Below are positions 34,801 through 46,749 of a DNA stretch of 64,000 bases, piece by piece. Made by a program: the position numbers and the translations under genes. This stretch comes from Drechslerella dactyloides (taxonomy: Eukaryota > Ascomycota > Orbiliomycetes > Orbiliales > Orbiliaceae). The DNA lies in assembly GCA_020064725.1 (NCBI GenBank), contig JAGTWJ010000003.1, positions 248,001 through 312,000 on the forward strand, given 5' to 3'. The notes beneath the pieces are model-generated. The model was not told the origin of the DNA, did not search any database, and worked only from the letters and a program-made list of their open reading frames with translations. Positions within the stretch are counted from its first letter, which is position 1, and each line of letters begins with the position of its first letter.

Positions 34801-36914
34801 GAATGGCCGATCGCAACCCATATGCACTCATGAACCAGATAAAAGTACTCTCATTGAAGAAACAGTTTGTGCCTTCGATCCTTCCATTAATACTGGCGAG
34901 GCATTCAATCGAAGTGCTAACGAGTAGAGAGCCTACATGTATACAGCGCCGCAAGACGTATAACAATTGATAACAAGCTCGGACTGATCGTGCCGGTCGT
35001 GGAACGGCCCAGGCCAGATCTTCCGAGCGACCAGATCGTGTAGAAGAGAGTACGCGCCACTATACAAAGATACTGGTTCAGATTGACTACAAATAACTAG
35101 CTCTACATCAGCATTCTGACCGAAACGTATCGCGACGGATTCAGTCAAAACCCAAGGATCGGACTGGGTAGGGTTTTAAATGTACAGCAACCAGGGCGCA
35201 CTCTGCATGGTCCCGAGTTTGCGGCAGAGTTAAGGAAACTTGAAGATGTCGGGCATGTGACACATATTCAGTTGCCTTTTCTGCTTCAGTTGGCGTTACT
35301 GTCAGTCACCGCAGCGCGTACTCACAGGGTATATAGTCTGTCGCCGAGAAACTAGGATACAACCATGCAGGCAGTGCTTGCATTCGCTTGGGTGTTGAGT
35401 GACAAGAATGCCTCCTCCATCATAGATCGCAAGAGCCTCGAAACCGAAGTAGATACAGGAGATTTCAGAGCCCTGAACATTGTTTTAGAGTTTGATAAGC
35501 GAGGCAGCTCTCAAAGAGTCGACGAGATCATGCATGATCAGCCCCAGATGATAAAATAAAAATGATCAAGATACGTAAAACAAATGAATGCCGAGCCTAT
35601 AGATACACAATTAGAGCTGGTCAGAGGTTCTGTTGGAGGTTGGAGATTAATATATCACAGATAATGTATCGTGCGATATTCATATATGACAATCGGCATA
35701 CATGAAAGAAATTTGTGGGCGCAAGGAGACTCTTTCAAGTTCAGCATATTCCCAAGGGAGAGCTGTCGGCTATAATTGGTCATATAACTCTGACAAGGCA
35801 AATCGCCCCGTATCACATCTACATGTACCACCAAAGCGCCATTATGTGGCCTTCTAGCACATACGTCTAGTTGGCTCGTGATGTAAGACGTGTAGGATTC
35901 TAGTCTTACACCTCCTTGTCTTCCCTAAATATACACGTGCAGTAGCAACAGCTTATGGGCAGCCATCGATATATCATCATCAAAGTCTCTACAATTTGTT
36001 TCGGATCTTTATCCATAGAATTTCCAATGGAGTTTAGAGCAGATCTGTCTGGATGATCTAGTCCGTTAAGCCAGAATATACCCGTCGCATTCCCGGCGGC
36101 ACGGGCAGTAGGAGACTTTGGAACCTTTATGTCCCAATTCCCCGTGAAAACCTTTCATACTGATCGAGTTCATGGGGTGGGGCATCACAAATGGCCTATG
36201 TCACAGTTTTTAGCTTGATCTATTAATCAAGGGCCCTCGCACCTATATTTATGCTCTGACCGCTCAAATTGGAGTTCATGTAGATAATGGCAATGAAAAG
36301 ATTGGTTTGTGAGAGCATGTAGATATCGCTAAAGGTTACCGATCCCGGTATACCTCGGGAAGCACACCGTTTTCAAAGTAGGCTATCGTGTTGTACTATC
36401 GAATAAAAGAATCAGATAGTGATTTCTGATTTAAAGATATATTGTTTCACAAGCCAGACCAGCCATCCTATAAAGCCGGCATCTAATTTACGAGCCAAGG
36501 AGATATATACCCTAGATAGATATACGCTTGCATTTGTGCACCAGCCCTGTTGGTTGCCAATAATATCGTGTGCCATGAGATAGGCGTATCAAATCATACC
36601 TGCGACATTTGATTTTTCATGATTATAGCATAATATGTCTTCGCCGGCTAAAGTACGGCAGTCTGGCTCGCGAGACTAATAATACGTTGATGCAAATATA
36701 TCTAGGTAAGATCAAGGTACGAGTCTCTATGATATATATGCACATACGGCTCTGACAAGATAGCCCAACTACCAATATATTGGCTTGTCATCCTTAAATC
36801 CTCCTGCAAATGACGCAAGTGACCCTAAGCTCCTTGTAAACAAAACCTTCTAAGTATTGTGAGTTAAGCCTGCAAGTTTAAAGTCTGACCTTTGTGTGCT
36901 ATATTACATATATA
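31891..36914. other. 5-kb intergenic stretch, no supported gene
   Basis: The longest gap among the normal-GC DNA. Small frames occur throughout (e.g. 112 codons at 32186-32524 +, 80 codons at 33174-33416 +). The part 34400-35560 may hold a decayed gene and is listed separately. From 35,560 to 36,900 the DNA is AT-leaning and has no frame worth noting. Confidence 0.45.
34400..35560 (+). pseudogene. possible decayed gene remnant
   Basis: Several plus-strand blocks read like protein between stops. One is EDEKIFIDLGARDRLPLHDM (about 34439 on) followed by a Leu-rich helix. Another is 79 codons from 34731. A third, around 35140-35290, includes GPEFAAELRKLEDVGHVTHI. The last is 64 codons from 35365 ending in MHDQPQMIK. 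They are in different frames, separated by stops, and lack consistent splice sites. No family is recognised. This may be a pseudogene or a coincidence of chance frames. Confidence 0.2.
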
Positions 36915-37520
36915 CTACGTACTCCCCGATGAAGCCGGCTTGACAAACTTCCACAGCTTTCTGACATCGCCACCTTTGCTATCCGGCCACTTCTGCTCCC
37001 TCACATATCCTTCAAGTTTTGTAAATCCACACTTATCCATTACCTTATGACTGCTCGTGTTTCCTTCTTCAATTTCAGCGTCAAATGTGGCGCCAGGGAA
37101 CTGCCTGCACACCTCTTTCACGACAACAGGCACGATCCCCTTCCCCCTGAATTCCGGCGCAACAAAATAGCCGACGGTAAGGCGCCCTGCCGGGGCCCCG
37201 GGAGCCAGTCGAGTACTGCAGATTCCTACAAGAATTCCATCTTGGGATTTGCAACGTATTATCCAGCACTCATGATGGTCTGGGAAGCCTGGGACTGGTG
37301 CGTGCGCTCTATTGTCGTGAAACCATTGTGCATCTTGCAGTGTATAAGGATAAGGTGGGTTGAATAGTATACGAGAAAGATCGGTATTGTTATTCAGGTC
37401 GACGAGGCGAGGGAAGTCAGACGGCGTTAATGAAGAGAGGAAGTAATCGTCGAAGGGCTCCTCGAGGGGTATGTCGGGCACGAATACCGGCCCACCGTTT
37501 ACCACACTGTGTTGCGACAT
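36915..37520 (-). CDS. GNAT-family N-acetyltransferase (RimJ/RimL-like)
   Basis: A single exon of 201 codons. The acetyl-CoA-binding motif A is seen as TVGYFVAPEFRGKGIVPVVV, with the RGKGI loop in the Q/R-x-x-G-x-G/A position. The helix of motif B follows (KVMDKCGFTKLEGYVREQ), as in the RimJ/RimL-type acetyltransferase_3 group. The N terminus (SSLTPSDFPRLVDLNNNTDL) and PYPYTLQDAQWF are the usual helices ahead of the core. The protein transfers an acetyl group from acetyl-CoA to an amine; the substrate is unknown. Fungal genomes hold many such paralogues. No targeting signal. The start at 37520 is the only in-frame Met giving the complete fold. Confidence 0.88.
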   Translation of the reverse strand: MSQHSVVNGGPVFVPDIPLEEPFDDYFLSSLTPSDFPRLVDLNNNTDLSRILFNPPYPYTLQDAQWFHDNRAHAPVPGFPDHHECWIIRCKSQDGILVGICSTRLAPGAPAGRLTVGYFVAPEFRGKGIVPVVVKEVCRQFPGATFDAEIEEGNTSSHKVMDKCGFTKLEGYVREQKWPDSKGGDVRKLWKFVKPASSGST

Positions 37521-39913
37521 GTTGTAAGATCAATTTTTGTCTCGTGTGAATGGCGCATATGTGTTGTACGTTGTGATTGGGCTGTTGCTGACGCTGAATT
37601 GGCAGCAAGACTGGCGAGTATTCAAATGTGAAGATTCTCTCCGTTGGAAGGCTTCTAGAAAGACGTCGTAATCCGAAAATCGGGACTCGACCGCCAAATT
37701 TATTTATCGCACATCGCTTCGAAGGATGGCGACAGTGACTCAATGCTACTAGGCCCGGATATCGCGGATCCTTGGTAGATTCCCGATTCGATCGAGCGCA
37801 ATCACGATCCAAATCTTATCTTATCTTTCAATCTGTCTGGCCTTGGTCTGGCACGTCCATGTCGATACTACTATCGAGCTATCATGCGGCACCTATTCTC
37901 ATGATGCCAGTCAGCAGCAATGTTGAGATGGCATTGATCAGTATAGAGTACAACTACGATAACTGCGCCGCTCTTCCTTATTCGGCAATATTTTCAATTT
38001 TGCATCCCACGTGTGCCGCTCTTACGGACACCGGATGGGGGCTGCTTCTGGAATTCTGAACGGCTCGGGGCTATGCTTTCCCCTTCCTTCTCTTGTTGCT
38101 CGTCTTATGACTGTGGCGCGTCTTAGAATGCCGCCCTTGCATTGAAACACACCAGCTTCCTGCAGCTGTGCCAATGAAACCATTGCAGCAAGCGCATGCG
38201 CGCAGAAATGCTGTGCAGAGCACCTCCAGAACTGCGGCACCACAGCGCCTCCAGGCCAAAGAAAACTTTTTCGTTGTGCAGCGCACAAATTGACTTGTTG
38301 GGCGCGGGTTTAGATCTGATCGGGTAGTCCTATCTCCGGACGGTTGTGGATACGCCAAGCATCGATGTACCCGCCGGGGGCCTTTTTGTGACCAACAGTT
38401 AACAGCGGCTTGGAATTCACAATGCAAGAGCCAGCAGAGTTTTTTTTCGGACCGACGATGTCCACTGTCATTTCGTCTCGGGCGATACTTGAAGAGCATC
38501 GTAGGAAGACTTTAGCATTTCGAGGCAAAGCCTCCGAGAAACTTGGAATGCAAGGTGCTGGCATTGGCTCGGCAGTTCGAGCACTGGATGCACAATGGTG
38601 TGCAGCAAGTTAGCCGGCAAGGAATATCATCATGAATCATGAATCATGACCAGATCGGGACCAATTGACTTTGGGATGAGCCCAGAGGATTTAGCGGACT
38701 TAGTAATACGAACCCGGTTCAAAGCACGGAGATGGGCGAACGGACTCAAAATGATCTCCGAGCCGCCGAAACCCGGAATGCTGCCCAGCACATGCACATA
38801 CCGGGCGCGACTTGCTGACATTTCGCACGACTTTTTGTGCAGGGATTATAAGCCATTTTCATCCAGATTAATGCCCTAGTTGGTGCACATTTCCCGTTGA
38901 ACTCATCTGAGCAGCGGGCCTGTGAACAATGTGCTCCGGGATTGCAATCCTCTATGTGTGATTCGAGCTCAGAGCCTGCAGCTGTTAATATTACATATAC
39001 ATAGCGGGGCCGGAAAGCGAAAGTTGACGATGCGATCATTTGTTTGGGCACGTTGGATGTTGCATACCTCACATGTGGAACCATCACCTGCGATACTTAA
39101 CGTTATAACGAACACGGTGTGCCTTCAAGGATCTGGGTGAGCTTCCCGAATAGCCTCAGCGACGCAAACGCGAGTACGTACGCCTGCGTAGATGGTGATG
39201 GTCGGTGCTACGAGGACAGCTTGTTCCGCGGCTGCGGATACCAAGTCGCGCCGAGTGTTGAAAATTCCAATTTCATCCTGAGCGCTCCGTTGTCACCCTG
39301 ACTCATCAAACAGCTTACGTCCTTGGCTTGACGCCAGGGAAGCCCCTGAGGCGTGTTTGCGGCCGTGTTGGTCGGGTCGGAACATCTCGCTTTCTCCGAG
39401 CAAGATTGCCAGACCGGGCTAGCTCCGGCGAAATGGGCCACACATCGGAGCGATTTGACTTCCAGGGCCTGATGCAAACAGACGTATGATTGGCGGGCCG
39501 ACAATGATCATTGCATCGAGTAGCGATTTTGGCTTTGCTCCGAGAAAAAAGGCGAAGCGAAAGAAGCAACGGGGACGCCTTTTCCGCGTTATCTAAAAAT
39601 CGCAGGGCAGCACGGAGCACCAGAACGAAGAGCAAGGGCAGTAGTATATAATATCGGGCAACTCCTGCAACCTGCTTGATATATTTTTTTTGGCCTCGTC
39701 GTCATCGATCCCATCCTTTTGAGTGCATATCAGTATTAATTTACGTTTGCGCATTCCCTACTTGCTGCTTCGTTATCCGCGACAGAACTACAACATTCGT
39801 TTCCTCTCCAATCGAATCCACCTCAACACGCCCGAATCACTCTAGGTCCGCCTGCTCCAGTGGTATATAGCTACAGCGCGAGAATATTCGCCGCGCAGAC
39901 AATCAATTCGAGA
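37521..39913. other. intergenic, divergent promoter region
   Basis: About 2.4 kb between the GNAT and MFS genes. It contains GC-richer patches (38020-38620, 39120-39640) with overlapping frames on both strands, none recognised. A TATATAAT box is at 39645-39652, and a long pyrimidine-rich leader precedes the MFS start. Confidence 0.5.
39645..39652 (+). promoter_or_regulatory. TATA box of the MFS transporter gene
   Basis: TATATAAT about 270 bp upstream of the ATG at 39914, followed by a CT-rich leader (CCTCGTCGTCATCG and onward). Confidence 0.45.
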
Positions 39914-41830
39914 ATGGTTGGTCAGGAATCTGGTTTGTCAGTTCCTGGTCACGACGATATGCAACCCGGCACGGAAACATCAACATTGGCGGGGCCGTCC
40001 GCCTCGCCATCCGTCATAGATGCGGATGAGAAGAGCGGCGACCGCCAATCAACTGCTAGCCAAGGCGGGCTGCAACCAGTTGACGAAGCGCCTATTGACG
40101 AGAAGAACGAGCTCGCAAAGACTCAGACAATGGAATCCATGCACGAATATCCGACGGCGTGGAAGCTTGCTGTAATCAGTATTGCGTTGTGCTTGTCTGT
40201 GTTTTGTATGGCCTTGGGTAAGTTGCGCAGCTGGCGGCTTCGCAGCCGCGACGTTCGAAACGGCGGATAACAAGTCGACTAACAATGAGTTCCAAACACC
40301 AGATAATACCATCATCGCCACGGCGATTCCCAAGATCACCGACCACTTCCAGTCCTTGGACGACGTTGGCTGGTACGGTAGCGCGTACTTGTTGACTACA
40401 TGCTCATTTCAGCTGTTGTTCGGAAAATTCTACACATTCTACTCCGTGAAATGGGTATATCTCATCGCCATGCTTATCTTCGAAGTCGGCTCTATCGTTT
40501 GTGCCGCCGCTCCCACTTCGACGGCGCTCATCATCGGTCGTGCCATCGCTGGTATCGGTTCCGCGGGTATCTTTGCTGGTGCTCTCCTCATTGTCGCCCA
40601 GACTGTCCCTCTGGAAAAGCGGCCAACTTACACCGGAATGATCGGATCTATGTATGGTCTTGCCTCGGTTGCTGGCCCTCTACTTGGCGGTGTTTTCACG
40701 GATAGCAAGTCTTTGGTAAGGTTTCAATCATATACGCTCTTTAAAGCCACCAGTAAGCTAACTCAGGACGCAAACAGACTTGGCGATGGTGCTTCTGGAT
40801 CAATCTTCCCTTTGGCGCTGTGACCGTCGCCTTTATCGTCTTCTTCTACACCGACATCCGCCAAGTTAAGAAGTCAACCCTTACTTGGGGAGAGCGCCTC
40901 CAGCAGTTCGACATCCACGGAACCGTTGTATTCTTGCCCGCTATCATCTGCCTGTTGCTGGCTCTTCAATGGGGTGGCTCCAAATTTGCTTGGGGCAACG
41001 CTCGTATCATCGCTCTTCTCACACTCGCCGGTGTCCTCTTGGTTGCCTTTGTCGCTATCCAGATCTGGAAGCAAGACTCCGCAACCGTTCCACCTAGAAT
41101 CATCAAGCAACGCTCTGTCGCATCTTCTGCCTGGTTTGCCGCCATGCTTGGCTCGGCTTTCTTCGTCCTTATCTACTACGTTCCAATTTGGTTCCAGGCC
41201 ATCAAGTCCGTCTCCGCTACCAAGTCCGGGATCATGAACTTGCCAATGATTCTCAGCCTTGTCATCATGTCAATGGTCGCTGGTGGTCTCGTCACCGTCA
41301 CTGGATATTATAACCCCTTCGTCATTGCTGCTAGCATTCTGGCTACAGTTGGTGCTGGTCTCATCACAACTTGGGAGACAGATACCGGTCACTCGAAGTG
41401 GATCGGTTATCAGGCTATGTTCGGTCTCGGAATCGGTATGGGAATGCAACAGCCGCTCATCGCTGTTCAAACTGTTCTCCCCTCAAGGGATATCGCTACC
41501 GGTACTGCCGTCATCATCTTCTCTCAGACCCTCGGCGGTGCGCTCGCTGTGTCGATTGCACAGAACGTCTTTAACAACCAGCTCTTGAAGAACTTGGCCG
41601 CGGAAGTTCCAAACCTCGACCCCCAGATTGTTCTGGTTACCGGTGCTACAAGCTTGAAATCCACTCTCCCCTCCGAATTTCTTCCTGGGGTCCTGAGCGC
41701 CTACAATCTCAGCTTGACGCAAACTTTCTACATCTCTGTCGCCTTTATGGGTTTGAGCATCATAGGAGCTCTTGGTCTTGAATGGGTCAGCGTCAAGGGA
41801 AAGAAGATTGAAATGGGTGGCGCCGCATAA
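39914..41830 (+). CDS. MFS drug/toxin efflux transporter, DHA2 (14-TM) family
   Basis: Exons 39914-40217, 40303-40715 and 40778-41830 give 589 residues, with GT-AG introns of 85 and 62 nt (branch-like GCTAAC in the second). A ~90-residue hydrophilic N terminus rich in Ser, Asp and Glu precedes the first TM. The first splice creates ALDNTIIATAIPKI, the D1 motif of DHA2 drug:H+ antiporters. LDDVGWYGSAYLLTTCSFQL, GRAIAGIGSAGIF and GLASVAGPLLGGVFTD (motif C-like) follow, then the second splice gives TWRWCFWINLPFGAV. In all, 14 TM segments are plausible. The closest named types are the AflT/FUB11-like fungal pumps, but substrate cannot be inferred and no secondary-metabolite cluster is visible nearby. 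It is the last intact gene before the AT-rich block. Met at 39914 is preferred over an in-frame Met 18 codons upstream. Confidence 0.93.
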
Positions 41831-42627
41831 GTCGGTTACCAACTCTATCCCGCAACTGAGTGATATTATCAAAGTATTTTTTCGGCACTTGTTTATGACC
41901 ATCTCCACATACCCGGGCTTTTTATCTTCTGTTGTTCTCTTCCTTGAAACATTGTTCTAGAAGGGACCTACGACTCTCGCTGCATAAATCGTTGGATAGA
42001 AAAACTAATATTGGGCTATATAATGCATCTATGGAAACTGGGAGTCGGGCGTTTTGTACAATCCTCTTTATTTAGATATCAAATTATAATGCATTTCAGA
42101 TCTATAGCAAGCGAATACCAATAAGCGTTAACATTACAACTTCGATGAATTTTTGCAGATATATATTCTGCCAGTCAAGGTTTTCTAATATATACGCATT
42201 GGAGTAACCTATTCCCAACAATATTGTATTCCTATTTCATTATATCAGTACTAAGTAAGTAAGTACTTGCTTATATATGCAAGATCGCACAGCGTCAAAA
42301 ATGTCAGATGAACATATCACTTAGATATCGTTCTAAAATCTATACGATGCGCATGACAGTACACTCTTGCCAAGGCTGGTATAACGTAATCGCCGCGTAC
42401 TTCAGCGCGAAGACGGGAAAAAGCGGTTTCGGTGGCCCCTGTTTTCCTATGGCAAACATCCTACCACTTGCGCACCCCGCGGAGCCGTTCGGGTCCCAAA
42501 TCAATGCCGAGCCCCGGGAAACAACAATCATTCATCCGGTCGGAGTCAGCAGATTGGGAAGATCAAGCCTGACACAACATTGCGAAATAACGTTCGCACT
42601 CGTCAAAGCTAGCCACCAATCAGACTA
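41831..42627. other. MFS 3' region up to the edge of the AT-rich block
   Basis: About 800 bp of ordinary composition. A 106-codon frame at 42308-42628 (+) has no recognisable features. The stretch ends at a TA dinucleotide (42626-42627), directly followed by a transposon-like terminal repeat. Confidence 0.5.
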
Positions 42628-42672
42628 ACATAATTTACTGGCCAGCGAGCCACCCTGGCCAGCAAGCCACCT
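42628..42672. repeat. terminal repeat of a Fot1/pogo-like element
   Basis: Following TA, the sequence is ACATAATTTA and then two copies of a 17-bp unit (CTGGCCAGCGAGCCACC, then the same with AAGCC). This layout (10-bp tip plus doubled unit ending in CCACC) parallels the certain Fot1/pogo terminal repeat at 58542-58587, with different sequence. The partner repeat is not found in the window. Confidence 0.45.
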
Positions 42673-43519
42673 ACATAACACTATATAATAATAATTCTGA
42701 ATAAAATAATATATATTATTATAAAATATATATAAATTACTATGTATAAATAAAAAATAATTATTATTATAATCATGATCTTAATTATAATTATAATTAG
42801 GATTAAAATCATGATTATGATGTTGTCAGTGCTTATACTGACATTACTGCTGTCTTTAGTGATAGTGATATAGTAGTAGCAGTGTTAATAGCTGCTACTA
42901 TATAATTTTATAAATATATTATATGTTGTGTAGTATGTTGTTTAGTGGTATTGATAAGTATTGGTAGCTTAATATCCACTAGTATGTGTGTTTTTAATAA
43001 TTGGTTTTAGCTGCTAGACCTGTTTATATGATGTTGCTGCTTTATATCTTATAATAGGCTATTGTTTATAGTCTTTAATATAGTTATTTGTATAAATATA
43101 TTGTTTGCTGTTTTTACTATTTTATTAAATTTATACTTAAAAAAGAAATTAATATATAGATGAATAATATTGATAAATTTATATAGTATAGATGTATTAG
43201 CTAGGGTTTGTATTATAAAGGTATTTAGTATATTATTTTCAACATTATTTATAATTATTTTGAGTGATTGTATGTAGTTTCCCTTAATAAAATTAAAAAG
43301 TGATTCAAGAACTTTAAAAAGATTAAATAGAAAAAACCTGCTGTTTTTCTATTTTTTAATAATTGTTTTATTAGTAAAGGCCTTTTAATATATATTATTA
43401 ATTAAATTAATAAAATCCTACTTTCTAATACTAGTATTGCCTTTTTTATAAAATAAATTAATAGTATTATTGTATGTTTGTGAATAATAACTAAAAAAGC
43501 TAATATTAAATAACTATAG
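42628..43519 (+). mobile_element. 5' fragment of a RIP-mutated Fot1/pogo-like DNA transposon
   Basis: Between the terminal repeat and the first gypsy LTR lies T- and G-rich DNA with almost no C. In one plus frame at 43021-43068 it reads CLYDVAALYLIIGYCL, which lines up with the N-terminal helix-turn-helix of pogo-type transposases. The intact element at 58542-60434 has the corresponding KFYDIFYIILLYWYNG. Stops (TAA/TAG) interrupt the rest. The element is cut at 43520 by an LTR. Two short palindromes lie at about 42770-42828 and 42874-42902. The call rests on the terminal repeat and one motif. Confidence 0.4.
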
Positions 43520-44206
43520 TGTTATGGAATAACAGCACAGCACCTGAATAACCTGCACAGACCTGGTTCCCATACAGACACCCTTCCCATATGGTACGCA
43601 AAGTAATGGCGTATCTATGTACTATATAAAATAGATTCCTATACAAAATACACAACTATATAGACTTATTCTATATAAACTATTAACCTATATAATAAAC
43701 TAGACTATATAGAAGGTAGGGTTATACAAACAACAGGACTATATGAAATCCTGGACTATATAGAAGGATGTCACTATAGAGGAATCTTATTATTATAATA
43801 TCTTTTCTTGAGCAGAAGCCACCACAATGATTCATAATTATATGAATACTCAGTGCTCAAAGCACTCAGCACTCAGTTAAGTGCTGAGTAAGGTAAACAC
43901 TAAGCTATTTAGATAACATATTAATATATTCTTATTATTTTATATATTAAGATATTATATATATAATTAGTATACTTTATCTTAAGACTGATAGCTTCTC
44001 TCTTAGGAACCATTAATTAACACTTAAACTATAGTATCTTAATAGTTAATTTATTTATTATTGTTGTTATATATTCTATTATATAGTTACTATTGTACTT
44101 AATATATACTTATCTCCCTCTATTAAGAATTTTGTATAATAATAACTAAAAGTCAGAAATTTTAAAATAAAGTATATTTAACCCAGTCCTGGGTTAAAGT
44201 ATAATA
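43520..44206 (+). repeat. gypsy LTR A
   Basis: Begins TGTTATGGAATAACAGCACA and ends at the position equivalent to GTGTAACA in the best-kept copies. About 687 bp. It differs from the others by a divergent segment at 43826-43915 that includes a perfect 10-bp stem (ACTCAGCACT / AGTGCTGAGT). Boundaries are within about 5 bp. Confidence 0.75.
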
Positions 44207-46014
44207 CTTTAACTAATTACTTTTAATAAATAAAAAGAAGTAATAAATATATAATAACCTTTAGTATAACTTATAAGTTTTTTATAATATATAAAAATAA
44301 AATAGAATTCTATAATATAGAATTATAAGAATTATTTATAAATAATAATAACTTTAAATTAATATTAGATAATAAAAATAATAAATATAAAAAATCTATT
44401 AATAACTTCTATATCTTAAAAATATATAAATAAAAAATAACTATAACAATAACTTAGATAGTATTATATATATAAAAAAGTAATAATATAATAGATTTTA
44501 ATTCTTTTAGATTAATTAATAAATATATAGATAATTTATAAGAATATGAGAATAGGTTTATAATAAATATAAGAATACAAGTCTTAAAAAAAATAAATAA
44601 TACTATACTAAAAAATAATATTAAATAAAAGTTAGAATAAAACTTTAAAATAGTATAATAAGAAATAATTATAATATATTAATAATATATATAAATAGTT
44701 TTAATAATAGTCAAAAATATTAAAATAATTATGTTAAGAAACTTTAAAAAAATGGTAGAATATATTGAGATTTTAACTAGTATCTAGATCAGTAATATTA
44801 TTATTTAAAACTTTATATTACTTATTAACTCTAGATTTACTCTAGCTAGTGGATTAGAAGCTTAAAGAAATGGAATTATAGCTATTTTTATAATAATATC
44901 TAATAAAATATTAAAAATAAAAAATCTGATTAAATATAAAAAATAACTTAAAAAACTTGATTAATTTTTTAACTAGTTTAATAACTATTTCTTTTTTTAT
45001 TTTAAATAATTTATTATAGAATAGTATAAGATTTGTTTTATAAGAATATATCTTAAAAGAAATATTTTTAATATTTATTTAGTATATAAATAAATATACA
45101 AAAATATATTAAAAAAAAACTAAGAAATATAAATTCTGGAAATTAATAAGGTTTTTAGTATTTTTTAGGAATTTATAAATTTTTTTAAATAGAAATATAA
45201 ATATAAAAATAAAGTTAAGAAAATTTTTAGAAAATTTAATCAACTTAAATAAACTAGATTAATATAATCTTATTTTTAGTAGTTTGACTAATATATATTT
45301 CTTATTAAATATAATAATAATATTTTATTCTATAGAACTAGAGAAGAACTCAAACCTAATTTAAAGATAAAAATCATTAAGTAGAAACTTTTGAAAAAAA
45401 AAATAACTTATTATAAAATACAGACTATAGTTATTAAATTAAATAATATACTATATTAGTTCTAAAAAAACTTATAGTAAAAGAAACCTTACTACAACTT
45501 AAATAAGTACTATTTTAATAAATATACCAAAAAACCTCAGTAGAACTAAATCTAAATTAGAAAATCTTTTTAAAAACCAAATAAAATTTATAGACCAGAA
45601 TCTATAAACTTTAATACAATATAACATTAGAAATCAAAAAAATCTAATATATTATTCTACTACTAATACAACAAGACAAAACATATCAAACAGGATTATT
45701 CTAAAAATAAAGAAAAAAGAAACTTTTAAAAATAACCCCAGCAAAAATAATAATTTAAAATAATAAGATAATTATTTATTTCTAAAGACTTTAATATAAT
45801 AGTAAATAAAATATAAAGATATATATACTCTAAAGCTAGACCAGTCCAGTACCAGAATATTATTTAAAAAATTAATATAACTATTAAATAGAACTCTATC
45901 TTATTTATTAATATATAATTAAAAAAAAATAAACTTAACTAATTATGGAATAATTTTATACTAAAAATATATTTAATATATAAAAGAAGTTTAAATAAAT
46001 ATTTATAAAAAAAA
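43520..46014 (+). mobile_element. truncated gypsy copy: LTR plus partial gag
   Basis: The LTR (43520-44206) is followed by internal DNA matching the start of the full copy (46680 onward). It reads through a degenerate gag up to the CCHC knuckle region (about 45650-45705) and some 300 bp beyond. The copy ends where the next LTR begins at 46015, at a point equivalent to about 48484 in the full copy, so it was interrupted or truncated there. The continuation is not found right of 55345. All frames carry many stops. Confidence 0.75.
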
Positions 46015-46679
46015 TGTTATGGGATAACAGCGCAACACCTGAGTATCCTGTACAGACCCAATTCCCATACAAACACTTAGTCCATATAGTATAATGTATT
46101 ATGTAGAACAAATTCCTATGTAAGATATAAATCTATATAAACTTATTCTACATAGACTATTAACCTACTTAGTATATTTTATTATATAGAAGATAAGACT
46201 ATATAAATGATAAAACTATATAAGATCTTAGATTATATAAATGGATATTATTATAAAAAAAGATTATCTTTATTATCTTTTTTTTAGAGTAGTAGCTATT
46301 ATAATAAATTAAAACTATGTGATAGATTATAGATTATAATTTATAGATTAACCTTTAATAAAGCTATAAGCTATAAGTTATTTAGATAATATATTAATAT
46401 ATTTCTATTATTTTATGTATTAAGATATTATATATATAATTAATATATTTTATCTTTAAATTAATAGCTTTTTTTTTAAGAATCATTAGTTAATACCTAA
46501 ACTATAGTATCTTAATAATTAGTTTATTTATTATTATTATTATATATTTTATTTTAATAGTTATTATTGTATTTAATATATACTTATCTTTTATTATTAA
46601 AAACTTATATAGTAACAATTAAGAATCAAAAACTTTAAAATAAAGTATATTTAATCTGGTTTTAGGCCAAAATATAATA
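46015..46679 (+). repeat. gypsy LTR B (5' LTR of the full copy)
   Basis: Starts TGTTATGGGATAACAGCGCA and is alignable by eye with LTRs A, C and D over its full length. Same 665-bp length as LTR C. Heavily C-to-T mutated in its second half. Confidence 0.8.
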
Positions 46680-46749
46680 TTTTAATTAATTACTTTTAGT
46701 AAATAAAAAGAAGTAATAAATATATAATAATTTTTAATATAATTTATAA

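Noticed and set aside
38071..38499. 142-codon minus-strand frame upstream of the MFS gene
   Set aside because: Overlaps other open frames in a GC-rich patch; Arg/Cys-rich composition without any recognisable fold.
40874..41588. Several 70-110-codon frames within the MFS exon 3
   Set aside because: Shadows of a well-supported transporter coding sequence.
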